In this document: positions 16,708-24,105 of the stretch, one piece after another
Layout: each line of letters opens with the position of its first letter
Numbering within the stretch: position 1 is the stretch's first letter
Assembly: GCA_049517675.1 (NCBI GenBank)
Contig: JBEKRV010000011.1
Location: forward strand, 23,825 to 87,824
From: Bog-756 sp049517675
Lineage (GTDB): Bacteria > Actinomycetota > Acidimicrobiia > Acidimicrobiales > RAAP-2
Length of the DNA stretch: 64,000 bases
Direction: 5' to 3'
Notes under the pieces: model-generated
What the model was told of the DNA's origin: nothing
What the model saw: only the letters and a program-made list of their open reading frames with translations
Database searches by the model: none
Translations under genes and position numbers: made by a program

Positions 16708-18140
16708 CGCCCACCAGGAACGAGATCCCGGCGCGCGTCCTGCCCCTGGTGGTGGTGGCCGGGCGGCCCAACGTGGGGAAGTCCACGCTGGTCAACCGCA
16801 TCGTCGGTCGTCGGGCGGCCGTGGTCGAGGAGCGACCGGGGGTCACCCGTGATCGCAAGGAGCTCGACGCCGAGTGGTGCGGGCACCAGTTCACCATCGT
16901 CGACACCGGCGGCTGGCTGTCGACCGACGACCCGCTCGACGCCCAGGTGAGCGCCCAGGCCGAGCGGGCCATCGACGAGGCCGACGTGATCCTCTTCGTG
17001 GTCGACGTGACGGTCGGCCTGACCGACGAGGACCTGGACGTCGCCAGGGTGCTGAAGCGGTCGCGCCGACCGGTGCGGGTCGTGGTCAACAAGGTCGACT
17101 CGTCCCAGCGCGAGGCCGACGCGTGGGACGCCCTGTCGCTCGGGCTCGGGGACCCGTGGCCGGTGAGCGCCCTGCACGGGCGGGGCACGGGTGATCTCCT
17201 CGACGACGTGGTCAGGGCGCTGCCCGAACCCGCCGGTGTCACCGCCGCCGGGACGGGGACGGCCGACACGAGGGCCGACGGGGAGGGCGGGGCGGACGAC
17301 GACGACGACGGCGTCGTCGACCTGGTGGCCGGCACCGAGACGGAGGCGGGCATCCCCCGGGTGGCGCTGGTCGGCCGTCCGAACGTCGGCAAGTCCACCC
17401 TGTTCAACCGGCTGGTGGGCGACGAGCGGTCGGTCACCCACGACGCCCCGGGCACCACCCGCGACGCGGTGGACACCATCGTGGAGACCCCCGAGGGCAC
17501 CGTCTGCTTCATCGACACCGCGGGCATGCGCCGCAAGTCCCGGACCGAGCGCGGCACCGAGTACTTCTCGGTCCTGCGGGCGCTCGACGCCCTCGACCGG
17601 GCCGACATCGCCCTCCTGGTCATCGACGCGACCGCCGGGATCACCCACCAGGACCAGCGGCTGGCCGAGCGGATCGGCGCTTCCGGCTGTCCGGTGGTGG
17701 TCGTCCTCAACAAGTGGGAGCTCGTGGCGACCGAGGACCGGGTCGGCGTCCTGGCCGACGTGGGGGACCGGCTGGCCTTCCTGGGCGAGGCCCCCGTCCT
17801 CAAGATCAGTGCGCTCTCGGGCCTCGGGGTGCACCACATCCTGCCCGCCGTGGCCGCCGCCGAGGAGGCCTACCACTCGCGGATCCCGACCGGTGAGCTG
17901 AACCGCGCCCTCAAATCGATCCAGGTGGCACACCCCCCGGTGGGTGCGCGGATCCAGTACGGCGTCCAGGGAGCCAACGACCCGCCCACCTTCACGCTGT
18001 TCACCAACGGTCGCCTGCAGCCCACCTACCTCCGCTACGTCGAGCGGGGACTGCGCGAGCGGTTCGAGCTCGGGCCCACCCCGATCAAGATCCGGGTGCG
18101 GGCGAAGGGCGCCAACGGTGGCGGGGGACGGAAGCGGTGA
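16704..18140 (+). CDS. der: Ribosome biogenesis GTPase Der (EngA)
   Basis: A double-GTPase needed for 50S subunit assembly. Two complete G domains: GRPNVGKSTLVNR near 20-32 with DTGGW and NKVD, and GRPNVGKSTLFNR near 227-239 with DTAGMRRKS and NKWEL. An acidic linker (EGGADDDDD) separates them, and the KH-like C-terminal domain (FTLFTNG, ERGLRERF, PIKIRVRAK) is complete. 478 residues. Start ATG 16704 overlaps the upstream stop. In mycobacteria der follows cmk; here plsC and other genes lie between. Confidence 0.97.
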   Translation: MTPTRNEIPARVLPLVVVAGRPNVGKSTLVNRIVGRRAAVVEERPGVTRDRKELDAEWCGHQFTIVDTGGWLSTDDPLDAQVSAQAERAIDEADVILFVVDVTVGLTDEDLDVARVLKRSRRPVRVVVNKVDSSQREADAWDALSLGLGDPWPVSALHGRGTGDLLDDVVRALPEPAGVTAAGTGTADTRADGEGGADDDDDGVVDLVAGTETEAGIPRVALVGRPNVGKSTLFNRLVGDERSVTHDAPGTTRDAVDTIVETPEGTVCFIDTAGMRRKSRTERGTEYFSVLRALDALDRADIALLVIDATAGITHQDQRLAERIGASGCPVVVVLNKWELVATEDRVGVLADVGDRLAFLGEAPVLKISALSGLGVHHILPAVAAAEEAYHSRIPTGELNRALKSIQVAHPPVGARIQYGVQGANDPPTFTLFTNGRLQPTYLRYVERGLRERFELGPTPIKIRVRAKGANGGGGRKR

Positions 18141-18161
18141 TCGGGTCGGAGGAGGGGCACC

Positions 18162-18359
18162 GTGCCCTGGTGTGAGGCGTGCGACGTCGAGGTCGGGACC
18201 GAGGAGCTCGCCGAGGACGGGACCTGCCCCACGTGCGGTTCGCCCACCCTCGAGCACCGCAGGCAGCCGTGGTGGTTCAAGTTCCTCGCGGTGGCCACGG
18301 TGGTCTACCTGGGCTACCGGACGTTCCAGGGAGTGACCTGGGTCGTCCACCACGCGTGA
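18162..18359 (+). CDS. Small zinc-ribbon membrane protein
   Basis: A 65-residue protein: a four-cysteine zinc-ribbon (C4, C7, C22, C25; CEAC and CPTC) followed by one membrane helix (FKFLAVATVVYLGY) and a short HH-ending tail. GTG 18162 has a strong GGAGGGG Shine-Dalgarno 5-6 nt ahead, and it starts 22 nt after der, so it is probably cotranscribed. Small proteins of this layout are frequent in actinobacteria; function unknown. Confidence 0.75.
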   Translation: MPWCEACDVEVGTEELAEDGTCPTCGSPTLEHRRQPWWFKFLAVATVVYLGYRTFQGVTWVVHHA

Positions 18360-18537
18360 CCGGGTCCACCCGCCGCCTCCGCCCGAAAGTGCCACCGAGC
18401 GTGACGGAACCCGCCGGAACATGAACGGGGAGTGACGGTTCCGTGTCGGATCCACGGACCGTCGGTCCGGTTCGGATACGTTTCCCGAGGTCCTGCGGGT
18501 GCAGGGCCGATCACCACGAAGCTCCGGGGGGACCACC

Positions 18538-19512
18538 ATGCGCCATCGTCCACTGTCACGACTCGTCTCGACCGCCGTGGTGGCGGCCGCCATGGCCGGC
18601 GTGGGCCTGGTGGCGGCCAGCGCGACAGGAGGTGTCGCACAGGCCGCCCCCAAGGCGAAGCCGTACTACATCTCGATGGGCGACTCGTACTCGGTCGGCT
18701 ACCAGGACCCGACACTCGGCAACACCCCCGGCTTCACCGCGTACGTGGCGAAGAAGGAGAAGATGCAGCTCGAGAACTTCGGATGCGGCGGTGCCACCAC
18801 CACATCGATGTTCACGCAGGACGGCTGCCCCTCCGGGGCCTCGGCCGCGACCGACGGCGTCGCCTACCCGACCACCGACCAGGTCGCCGCGGTCGTCGCC
18901 TTCATCGACGCCAATCCGGGGAAGGTCGGCCTGGTGACGGTGTCGATCGGCGGCAACGACGTCACCGCGTGTGCCGGCGCCGCCAGCCCGATCGCGTGCG
19001 TCGCCGCCGCCAACACGACGATCGAGACCAACGTGACCAACCTGGTGGACGACGTGTCCGCGGCCCTCGACGCCAACGGCGACTCGTCAGCGCCCCTCGT
19101 CGGCACCACCTACCCGGATGTCATCCTGGGCGACTACGTCTATCCGACGGGCGCCACCGACCCGGTCCTCGCCGCCCAGTCGGTGGTGGCCTTCGACGAC
19201 CTCATCAACCCGACGCTCGACACGGCGTACACCTCGGTCGCCCAGGGTGCCTTCGTCGATGTGACCGACGCCCCCTACAAGCTGGCCACGGCCGGTGACG
19301 AGACCGGTTCGTTCAACACCACGACCGGGGCCTACACCGGTCCGACCACCAGCCTGAGGCCGTTCGGCAGGGATGTCCCCGTGGCGGTCGACGAGGTCTG
19401 CAAGCTCACCTACTACTGCTCGATCACCGGTGACATCCACGCCAATACCAAGGGGTACGACTTCATCGGCGGGCTGATCGTCGCCAAGCTGGCCTCGCTG
19501 TCGGCGGGCTGA
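18538..19512 (+). CDS. Secreted SGNH/GDSL-family lipase/esterase
   Basis: A 324-residue exported hydrolase. Signal peptide: MRHRP with hydrophobic core to about residue 30 and an AQA-A type cleavage site near 36-38. Catalytic blocks: MGDSYSVGY (Ser50, block I), FGCGGATT (block II Gly), IGGND (block III Asn) and DIHANTKG (block V Asp and His). Conserved Cys pairs would form disulfides as in the actinobacterial GDSL lipases. The upstream leader 18360-18537 carries no obvious consensus promoter. Substrate not identifiable; esters of lipids or cell-wall glycans are typical. Confidence 0.9.
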   Translation: MRHRPLSRLVSTAVVAAAMAGVGLVAASATGGVAQAAPKAKPYYISMGDSYSVGYQDPTLGNTPGFTAYVAKKEKMQLENFGCGGATTTSMFTQDGCPSGASAATDGVAYPTTDQVAAVVAFIDANPGKVGLVTVSIGGNDVTACAGAASPIACVAAANTTIETNVTNLVDDVSAALDANGDSSAPLVGTTYPDVILGDYVYPTGATDPVLAAQSVVAFDDLINPTLDTAYTSVAQGAFVDVTDAPYKLATAGDETGSFNTTTGAYTGPTTSLRPFGRDVPVAVDEVCKLTYYCSITGDIHANTKGYDFIGGLIVAKLASLSAG

Positions 19513-19602
19513 CCGTCGCCGGCCCGACCGGGGCCGGACCATGTCCGAATCTGTGGGTGGTACGTCATTGACGCCACCGCCCGCCGGGTCCACCATGGGG
19601 CC

Positions 19603-20595
19603 GTGGAGTCGCGCACCGTGGTCATCGTCGCCTACCCGGGCGTCCAGTCGCTGGACATCGCCGGGCCCTTCGAGGTGTTCGCCGGTGCCGGACGTGCGGC
19701 CGCCTACCGCGGGGGCGCCGCCCCCTACGACGTCACGGTGGTGTCGGACGGCGGCGGCCCGGTCGCCACCGAGAGCGGCCTCGCCATCGTGACCGTCGAC
19801 CTGCCCGCCTTCCGTGGTCCCATCGACACCCTGGTGATCCCCGGCGGGGGAGGGGTGTCCGGGGCCGAAGAGGACGGTCGCCTGGTGGACTGGATCACCA
19901 CCGCGGCGCAACGGGCCCGCCGTGTGGCGACGGTGTGTTCGGGGAGCTTCCTCGCCGGACGTGCCGGTCTGCTCCAGGGCCGCCGCGTGACGACCCATTG
20001 GGCCCGCGCCGGCGAGCTCGCCTCCCGCTATCCGGACGTCGACGTCGATGCGGACCCGATCTACGTCCGGGACGGATCCCTGTGGTCGAGTGCCGGCGTG
20101 ACCGCCGGGATCGACCTGGCCCTGGCGCTCGTCGAGGACGACCTCGGAAGCGACGTCTCGCAGCTGATCGCCCGTTGGATGGTCATGTTCGTCCACCGGC
20201 CGGGTGGCCAGACCCAGTTCGCCACGCCGGTGTGGACACCCCGCGCCCGTCGCTCGGCCGTGCGCGAGGCCCAGTCCCGGGTCGAGGCCCACCCCGGGGG
20301 CGACCACCGGGTGGCCACCATGGCAGAGGCGTCGGCCATGTCGGAGCGGCACTTCACCCGGGTCTTCACCGCCGAGGTGGGGGAGACGCCGAGCCGGTAC
20401 GTGGAGCGCGTCCGGACCGAGGCGGCCCGGATCGAGCTCGAGTCCACCCGCGACACCCTCGAGGTGATCGCGGCCCGGTGCGGGTTCGGCACGTCGGAGA
20501 CCCTCCGGCGGACGTTCCAACGCCGGCTCCGCAGTACGCCCGACGCCTACCGGCGCCGTTTCGCCACGACCCGATCAGGAGGGACCACCCGATGA
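19603..20595 (+). CDS. GlxA-type regulator (DJ-1/PfpI domain + AraC HTH)
   Basis: A 330-residue transcriptional regulator. The N-terminal DJ-1/PfpI amidotransferase-like domain (SLDIAGPFEVFAGAG, then VCSGSFLAGRAGLL with the nucleophile-elbow Cys) is followed by a C-terminal AraC-type double HTH (about 225-325: AEASAMSERHFTRVFTAEVGETPSRYVERVR, shown in short as MSERHFTR, then FGTSETLRRTFQRRL). GTG 19603. Its stop overlaps the ATG of a second DJ-1/PfpI gene, a frequent arrangement in which the stand-alone protein is the enzyme or sensor partner. That partner is frameshifted here. Confidence 0.9.
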   Translation: MESRTVVIVAYPGVQSLDIAGPFEVFAGAGRAAAYRGGAAPYDVTVVSDGGGPVATESGLAIVTVDLPAFRGPIDTLVIPGGGGVSGAEEDGRLVDWITTAAQRARRVATVCSGSFLAGRAGLLQGRRVTTHWARAGELASRYPDVDVDADPIYVRDGSLWSSAGVTAGIDLALALVEDDLGSDVSQLIARWMVMFVHRPGGQTQFATPVWTPRARRSAVREAQSRVEAHPGGDHRVATMAEASAMSERHFTRVFTAEVGETPSRYVERVRTEAARIELESTRDTLEVIAARCGFGTSETLRRTFQRRLRSTPDAYRRRFATTRSGGTTR

Positions 20596-21256
20596 CCGAC
20601 CACATCACCGACCGGATCACCGTCGCCGTGCCGCTGTTCGACGGGTTCACCGCGCTCGACGCCGTCGGCCCCTACGAGGTGCTGCAACGGATCCCCCACG
20701 TCGATGTGGTCTTCGTGGGTCACCGGACCGGCGAGGTGCGCAGCGAGAACGGGATGCTCGGGATCACCCGCGACGCCTCGTTCGAGGACGTGCCGTCGCC
20801 CGAGGTGCTGGTGTTCCCGGGGGGGTTCGGGACCCGCGTCCTCGAGCACGACGAGCGGGTCCTCGAGTGGGTCCGCCGGCTCCATCGGACGTCGCTGTTC
20901 ACCACCTCGGTGTGCACCGGCTCCCTGGTGCTGGCTGCGGCCGGGCTCCTGACCGGGCGCAGGCCACCACCCACTGGTCGACCTACGCCGAGCTGGAGCG
21001 GTACGGGGTGACCGCGGTGGCCGACCGGGTGGTGGAGCACCTCGACGACCGCCTCATCACCTCGGCCGGTGTGTCCAGCGGGATCGACATGGCGTTGCGC
21101 CTGGTCGAGCTCCTGGTCGACCGGACCGCGGCGGAGGCCGCCCAGCTCATGATCGAGTACGACCCCGCACCCCCGGTGGGTTCGGGATCGGTGGCCGCGT
21201 GCAGCGACACGACGATGGAACGCGTGATCGAGTACGCCTCGTCCGGCCGCCGGTAG
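20592..21256 (+). pseudogene. DJ-1/PfpI-family gene broken by a one-base deletion
   Basis: Translation from ATG 20592 gives a clear DJ-1/PfpI protein (FDGFTALDAVGPYEVL, then VFPGGFGTRVL, TSVCTGSLVLAAAGLLTGR) up to about 20960, after which the frame turns to nonsense (RPPPTGRPTP). The expected continuation (QATTHWSTYAELERYG, then VSSGIDMALRL) is present in the next frame and runs to the stop at 21256. Adding one base near 20960, in GGGCGCAGG, would restore a protein of about 221 residues. This is either a real frameshift or a single-base assembly error. The start codon overlaps the upstream regulator's stop. Confidence 0.85.
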
Positions 21257-21274
21257 CCACCGGTGCCGCCGGAT

Positions 21275-22114
21275 TCAGGGCCGCCAGTCGGGGTCCGGCT
21301 CGGAGAAGACGTCGACGAGTGCGTCCATGGAGACGGCCAGAGCCGACCACTCGACCTCGCGTCCGTCCGACAGGCGCGGCCGGACGATCGACGGGAGCAC
21401 GTCGGGGTCGACCAGACGGTGGAGGAGGATGCCCTCGGCGATGGCCGAGAAGAGGACGGCGATGTCCCGCAGTGCCAGTCCGGGACGGACCCGCCAGCCC
21501 ACGATGTCCAACCCGGCCTGGTAGAGCTTCGTGTACTGGAGGGTCATGCGCTCGCTGGTCTCGCGGAACGAGTCGATCAGACTCGTGTCGTCCCCCAGGC
21601 CCTTAGCGGCCGCGATGTAGGTGACGAGCGCCATCTGGATGGTGGCAGCGGAGGTGGTCGCCGACTGCAGGTACTGGGCGCAGGTGACCCGGATGAGTTC
21701 GCCCAACGACGCACGACGCATCGCCGGAGTCGACACGTCGAGGGTGCCGAGGACGTCGCGGAGTGCATCCGCCGTGTCGTCGAGCTCCTGGACCACCTGG
21801 TGGTCGACGAAGGAGCGGATCACGTCGAACTGGAATTCCTCCTGGTTCTCCCAGATCCGCCCGATGACCGATGCGTTGGTGACCCGGATGCCCTGGGAAC
21901 TGGCCACGTGCGAGAGGACACGCTTGAACGACAGGTGTTCGGCACCGCTTCCGAGCCCCTCCGACAGCAGGACGTCCCGCCCGGCTGCCAGGACGATCTC
22001 CCTCAGCTCCTCCCGAGATCGCCGCGTCGTCGTGGAACGATGGACGGCCTTCCCCGTGCCGGCGGCGCCGGCACCGGTGGACCTGGGTCTCGTGCCGCGA
22101 GATGTGGACGTCAT
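21275..22114 (-). CDS. TetR/AcrR-like transcriptional regulator (divergent)
   Basis: A 279-residue protein with a TetR-like layout: Ser/Thr/Arg-rich N-terminus, then a helical DNA-binding region (EELREIVLAAGRDVL, then NASVIGRIWENQEEFQFDVI with the turn-recognition helix VTNASVIGRIW), and a long all-helical ligand domain. The HTH is stretched compared with the standard TetR sequence, so the assignment is moderate. ATG 22114 has TACCCT 10 nt upstream and no strong Shine-Dalgarno. A 12-bp inverted repeat 133-170 nt upstream could be an operator. Convergent with the frameshifted DJ-1 gene. Confidence 0.65.
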   Translation of the reverse strand: MTSTSRGTRPRSTGAGAAGTGKAVHRSTTTRRSREELREIVLAAGRDVLLSEGLGSGAEHLSFKRVLSHVASSQGIRVTNASVIGRIWENQEEFQFDVIRSFVDHQVVQELDDTADALRDVLGTLDVSTPAMRRASLGELIRVTCAQYLQSATTSAATIQMALVTYIAAAKGLGDDTSLIDSFRETSERMTLQYTKLYQAGLDIVGWRVRPGLALRDIAVLFSAIAEGILLHRLVDPDVLPSIVRPRLSDGREVEWSALAVSMDALVDVFSEPDPDWRP

Positions 22115-22501
22115 GTGCCTCACCAGGGTATCCGTGAGATCGGGTTCATGTGCCCAGCGGCAACACTTCGGCCCCGGCGCCCTTCCGGGCCCCCGGTCGT
22201 CCGGATCGGATGTGCACCTCGACCTCTCGAAGGTGACCTCGGGTGGAGGAGGTTCGACGGAGGAGCGCCCAGGTCGAACCTCCTGACAGCGTGCCGGACG
22301 AGGCCACAGGTGCGGGCACGTCGGCCTCCCTTGCGTCTGTGGATGGAACCGGACTCGTCTCTCGATCGTCGGAGGGCGACTGCCTTCGGCTACGATGACC
22401 ATTCCAGTCCATGCTCCGACCGGCGGAACCGTGCCCGCGGCCACCCGATCGGCCGGGGGGGCGGCCACCCGCTTCACGGCCGTCGACGCGGACTGGGGAT
22501 G
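22115..22501. other. Intergenic region before tRNA-Pro
   Basis: No gene is supported here. It holds the upstream region of the TetR-like gene (a near-leaderless -10 TACCCT on the minus strand), a 12-bp perfect inverted repeat, and the 5' flank of tRNA-Pro. A plus-strand TACGAT at about 22391 could be a -10 for the tRNA, but that would leave a leader of about 100 nt. Confidence 0.5.
22247..22284. promoter_or_regulatory. 12-bp perfect inverted repeat
   Basis: AGGAGGTTCGAC (22247-22258) and its exact reverse complement (22273-22284) are separated by 14 nt. No T-run follows on either side. It could be a regulator binding site for the TetR-like protein or a transcript-end hairpin. Confidence 0.5.
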
Positions 22502-22576
22502 CGGGCTGTGGCGCAGCTTGGTTAGCGCGCTTGACTGGGGGTCAAGAGGTCCCGGGTTCAAATCCCGGCAGCCCGA
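22502..22576 (+). tRNA. tRNA-Pro (GGG anticodon), CCA encoded at 22577-22579
   Basis: Cloverleaf read by eye: acceptor stem CGGGCTG/CAGCCCG, D-arm with AGCTTGGTTAGCGC, anticodon arm CTTGA-CTGGGGG-TCAAG giving anticodon GGG at loop positions 34-36, and T-arm CCGGG-TTCAAAT-CCCGG. Discriminator A and an encoded CCA follow. The gene marks the left edge of a region with foreign-looking composition, and tRNA 3' ends are common integration sites. Confidence 0.95.
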
Positions 22577-22590
22577 CCACGAAGGTGCAG

Positions 22591-22626
22591 GTCAGGGGGT
22601 CCGCCCGCAGTTGAGGACCCCCTGAC
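22591..22626 (+). terminator. Hairpin terminator after tRNA-Pro
   Basis: A perfect 12-bp stem, GTCAGGGGGTCC (22591-22602) with GGACCCCCTGAC (22615-22626) and a 12-nt loop, begins 12 nt after the encoded CCA. There is no long T-run, as is common in actinobacteria. Confidence 0.7.
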
Positions 22627-22634
22627 TCCCCGGA

Positions 22635-22700
22635 TTGACCGCCAAGTTGACCGCCAAGAGAGTGTTGACCTAGTGGTCAACACCCAATAGACTCTTGACC
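22635..22700 (+). promoter_or_regulatory. Promoter and TTGACC-repeat operator of the XRE-kinase-TPR operon
   Basis: TTGACC occurs four times on the plus strand (22635, 22647, 22665, 22695). The copy at 22665-22670 is the left core of a palindrome, GTGTTGACC (22662-22670) / GGTCAACAC (22675-22683), with spacer TAGT. The same TTGACC serves as a -35 box, 17 nt from the -10 TAGACT (22688-22693). The GTG start lies 7 nt after -10, so the message is probably leaderless. The palindrome over -35 and spacer strongly suggests repression by the XRE protein encoded first in the operon. Confidence 0.75.
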
Positions 22701-23006
22701 GTGACAAAGAAGGCGCATGCCAGCAACGTCGCTTCCCTGATTAGGGAAATTCGCGAGGAAAGGGGGGAGTCCCTCCGCTCCGCCGCCCGGAACATCGGCG
22801 TCGACGCTTCGCATCTGGCGCGCGTCGAGTCGGGCGAAAAGCAGCTTTCGGCTGCGCTCGGCACTCGAATCAGCCACTACTACGAAATCGATCCGGACGG
22901 CGTCTACCTAGCGGCAGGGCACTTGCCTCCAGACATCGTGGAGATCCTCCTGGCCCATCCTGAGGAGCTGGACGGACTCCGAGAAAGGTACGGCACCGAT
23001 GGCTGA
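22701..23006 (+). CDS. XRE-family HTH transcriptional regulator
   Basis: A 101-residue DNA-binding protein. The HTH spans about residues 8-60 (LIREIREERGESLRSAARNI, then DASHLARVESGEKQLSA). The C-terminal part (YYEIDPDGVYLAAGHLPPDI) resembles regulators that end with a short dimerisation helix. GTG 22701 is preferred over TTG 22695 because -10 TAGACT lies 7 nt ahead and the TTG is part of a TTGACC repeat. Its end overlaps the kinase start by 8 nt. Likely autorepressor of the three-gene operon, inferred from the palindrome overlapping the promoter. Confidence 0.85.
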   Translation: MTKKAHASNVASLIREIREERGESLRSAARNIGVDASHLARVESGEKQLSAALGTRISHYYEIDPDGVYLAAGHLPPDIVEILLAHPEELDGLRERYGTDG

Positions 23007-24105
23007 ATGGAGCATCTACGAGGGCCTCGTGCTTGAAGACGAGGTCAGAATCGAGCGGCTGCGGAACAAGGGCCAATTCGGCTTCGTCTTCCGGGCAGAG
23101 GATATCCGCTCGCGCGACACGGTTGCGGTGAAGATCCTTAAGGCGGGGATGGCCAACCCGATCACGCGAGCTGAATTCCGCAATGAAGGGGAGATCCTTG
23201 AAAAGCTCTCCGGCTCCTCTCACGTAGTGGAGCTTCGCCGTCCGGTCGGCAACGAAGGACGGGTCACGGTCTATTCGAAGACTCCATCAGGCGGCGAAGC
23301 CGAGTTCGAGCTGGAGTTTCCATACCTCGTGCTCGAATGGATGGACGTCTCAATGGCCGAGATGCTTGTTCGGAGAGACAGTCTCGAATGGCATGAGCGG
23401 TTTTCGCTCATTCGGCAAGTTGCCCTCGGGGTTCACCAGATGCACCTCAAAGACGTTTACCACCGAGATCTGAAGTGCGACAACGTTCTCGTGGGTGTGG
23501 CCCGAGGCGCCGATTACATTGCTAAGGTGAGCGACTTTGGTCGCAGCCGCAATTTCCGGGTGGCGCCCCTCGTGCCTGAGGATCACTATGCGTTTGGTCG
23601 GGGCCATATGCTTCACGCTCCGCCTGAGTGTCTGTGGGGTCTTGGAGCGAGTGGGGACGCAGCGGCCTTTCGTCGGTTTGACCTTTACTTGCTTGGTTCG
23701 GTGCTGTTCGAGCTCACGGTCGGTTCCTCGATAACTTCGGTTGTCTATCCGAGACCGGATCAGATCGGCGACATGATCGCGAGGGCCGCGTCAATGAGTG
23801 CCGATGATCGCCGCGATCAATACGCCGCAGCGGCCAACATGGTGCGTGCTCACTTCGCGCCAGCCTTCACCATGTTTGAAGATGCGTTGCCGGCCAATGT
23901 GAGGGAGCAAGCCGGGGGACTGATGAGGCAATTGTGTGACCCGCGACCCGAGAGGCGTGAGTACCGGGGATATCGCCGCCGCAAGGAATACCAACCAGGG
24001 CTCCCGTGGCTTCTCAGAAAGTTGGAAATCTTGGCCAGAATGAGCGGCGCGCCTTCGTCAGCTGCTCGTTCAATCCGGGGCGGTCAATCCGGGAGGGCCT
24101 CATGA
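22999..24105 (+). CDS. Hanks-type serine/threonine protein kinase
   Basis: A 368-residue soluble kinase. Subdomains in order: glycine loop NKGQFGFVF (23-31), VAVKIL with the ATP-binding K45, alpha-C glutamate E64, hinge-like YLVLEWMD (109-116), catalytic loop HRDLKCDN (155-162), and DFG at 179-181. The APE-like stretch is APPECLWG. So all catalytic residues are present. There is no membrane helix and no PASTA domain, unlike the PknB kinases of actinobacterial chromosomes; the C-terminal 130 residues are helical, with no recognised domain. It overlaps both neighbours (8 nt with XRE, ATGA with the TPR gene). Codon use is more AT-rich than that of flanking genes. Confidence 0.9.
   Translation: MAEWSIYEGLVLEDEVRIERLRNKGQFGFVFRAEDIRSRDTVAVKILKAGMANPITRAEFRNEGEILEKLSGSSHVVELRRPVGNEGRVTVYSKTPSGGEAEFELEFPYLVLEWMDVSMAEMLVRRDSLEWHERFSLIRQVALGVHQMHLKDVYHRDLKCDNVLVGVARGADYIAKVSDFGRSRNFRVAPLVPEDHYAFGRGHMLHAPPECLWGLGASGDAAAFRRFDLYLLGSVLFELTVGSSITSVVYPRPDQIGDMIARAASMSADDRRDQYAAAANMVRAHFAPAFTMFEDALPANVREQAGGLMRQLCDPRPERREYRGYRRRKEYQPGLPWLLRKLEILARMSGAPSSAARSIRGGQSGRAS

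Noticed and set aside
22682..22700. TTG 22695 as the start of the XRE gene
   Set aside because: The TTG belongs to a repeated TTGACC element and is too close to the -10; GTG 22701 fits better.
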